A stretch of 64,000 bases of DNA, taken from assembly GCA_024235635.1 (NCBI GenBank), contig JACKMA010000009.1, positions 248,001-312,000 of the forward strand. The letters run 5' to 3'. Position numbers and translations under genes: made by a program. The notes below the pieces were generated by a model. That model was not told the DNA's origin. It saw only the letters and a program-made list of their open reading frames with translations, and did no database searches. This DNA comes from Zoogloeaceae bacterium (GTDB lineage: Bacteria > Pseudomonadota > Gammaproteobacteria > Burkholderiales > Rhodocyclaceae). This document shows positions 63,397 through 64,000 of the stretch, piece by piece (position 1 is the first letter of the stretch; each line of letters opens with the position of its first letter).

Positions 63397-64000
63397 GCGT
63401 GCACCACGGTCATCCGAGCCGGATCGGCGGCAGCGCGATCCGCGCGTATCTGCATGCCGAAACCGATGAACAGCCAGACCAGCGGCATGGCCATGTCCGG
63501 TACGCTCAGGAACCACGCGAGCACGCCACCGAGCATGCCATAGAGGACGAATCCGGCCTCTTCGGAGGCGTCGCGGATCAACACCGACACAATCGATCCG
63601 ATCAGCGCAAGAAACGCCACCGTTCCGGGCAGGCCGACCGTCGCCAGCAGCGTCGCGAGGAAGCTCGATGCGCGGGCACTGCCGACGCCGGCACCGAGCC
63701 CCCAGGACTGGACGAAGGTGTCGACCGCGATCTGATCCGCAGTGATGCGGGACAGTCCCGACCCGGACGAGAACTTGTCGAAGATCAGCCGCTCGACCAT
63801 CTGGCCGTCGAAAAAGTATTGGTCGATGGTGATCGCCAGGGCACAGCATGCAATCGTTGCCAGCAGCGGACGCATCACCCGTGCACCGGTGCGCCAGGAG
63901 TCGAGCAGCGACCACACGATCACCAGTGCCACCAGCCCGAAGTAGGCAAGCGACGATGTGGACACCAGCAGTGCGAACACGAACGGCATGCCCTGCAACA
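63393..64000 (-). CDS. O-antigen polymerase/ligase-like membrane protein (cut by window end)
   Basis: Only the C-terminal 201 residues are in the window and the frame is open to the edge. It has several membrane helices and a loop with DTFVQSWGLGAGVGSARASS, matching the conserved W-G-x-G-x-G-x-G-S region of the Wzy/WaaL superfamily. It would polymerise repeat units or ligate the chain in the periplasm. It is co-transcribed with the hydrolase gene by a four-base overlap. Confidence 0.75.
   Translation of the reverse strand, partial: LQGMPFVFALLVSTSSLAYFGLVALVIVWSLLDSWRTGARVMRPLLATIACCALAITIDQYFFDGQMVERLIFDKFSSGSGLSRITADQIAVDTFVQSWGLGAGVGSARASSFLATLLATVGLPGTVAFLALIGSIVSVLIRDASEEAGFVLYGMLGGVLAWFLSVPDMAMPLVWLFIGFGMQIRADRAAADPARMTVVHA

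Overview
The window is a high-GC, densely coded stretch of a proteobacterial chromosome. The order ponA / pilMNOPQ - aroK - aroB - dgt - gltB - gltD, with cyaY, lptM and lysA beyond ponA, together with PEP-CTERM, PQQ-alcohol-dehydrogenase and exopolysaccharide genes, suggests a betaproteobacterium close to Rhodocyclales (Azoarcus/Thauera-like). That placement is inference. I see no rRNA, tRNA, CRISPR array or intact mobile element.

Region 1 (1-23440) is a periplasmic alcohol-oxidation island. It holds the start of an ABC-type solute-binding protein, a membrane GGDEF protein with a degenerate signature, a sigma-54 activator of AcoR type, a tight five-gene operon for four di-haem c-type cytochromes and one lipoprotein, a small cytochrome c, and a PQQ alcohol dehydrogenase with the Asp-x-Asp signature of lanthanide-dependent enzymes. 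Divergent from the dehydrogenase is a run of TonB, TonB-dependent receptor, MoxY-like histidine kinase, LuxR-type regulator and NosR-like flavin/Fe-S membrane protein. Four -24/-12 promoters with sigma-54 spacing lie upstream of the solute-binding protein, cytochrome c, dehydrogenase and tonB genes. They tie these genes to the sigma-54 activator.

Region 2 (23547-28067) has two membrane zinc-ribbon proteins of unknown role, one with an in-frame (GCGGAA)11 repeat, an ADP-ribosylglycohydrolase-family protein and a DUF302 protein. Region 3 (28147-48772) is housekeeping: gltBD, dgt-aroB-aroK, an Ig-like-repeat lipoprotein inserted between aroK and the pilus operon, pilMNOPQ, ponA, cyaY, lptM and lysA.

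Region 4 (48806-64000) starts with a PEP-CTERM protein and then forms a sulfate-activation and surface-polysaccharide locus: SLC13-type permease, cysQ, a transposase-derived HTH protein in frame with cysD, cysNC, a sulfotransferase, then flippase, two glycosyltransferases, acyltransferase, glycoside hydrolase and a polymerase/ligase-like membrane protein cut by the window end. Transporter, PAPS synthesis, sulfotransferase and PAP removal sit together. No sulfate-reduction gene (cysH/I/J) is present here, so the PAPS may serve polysaccharide sulfation.
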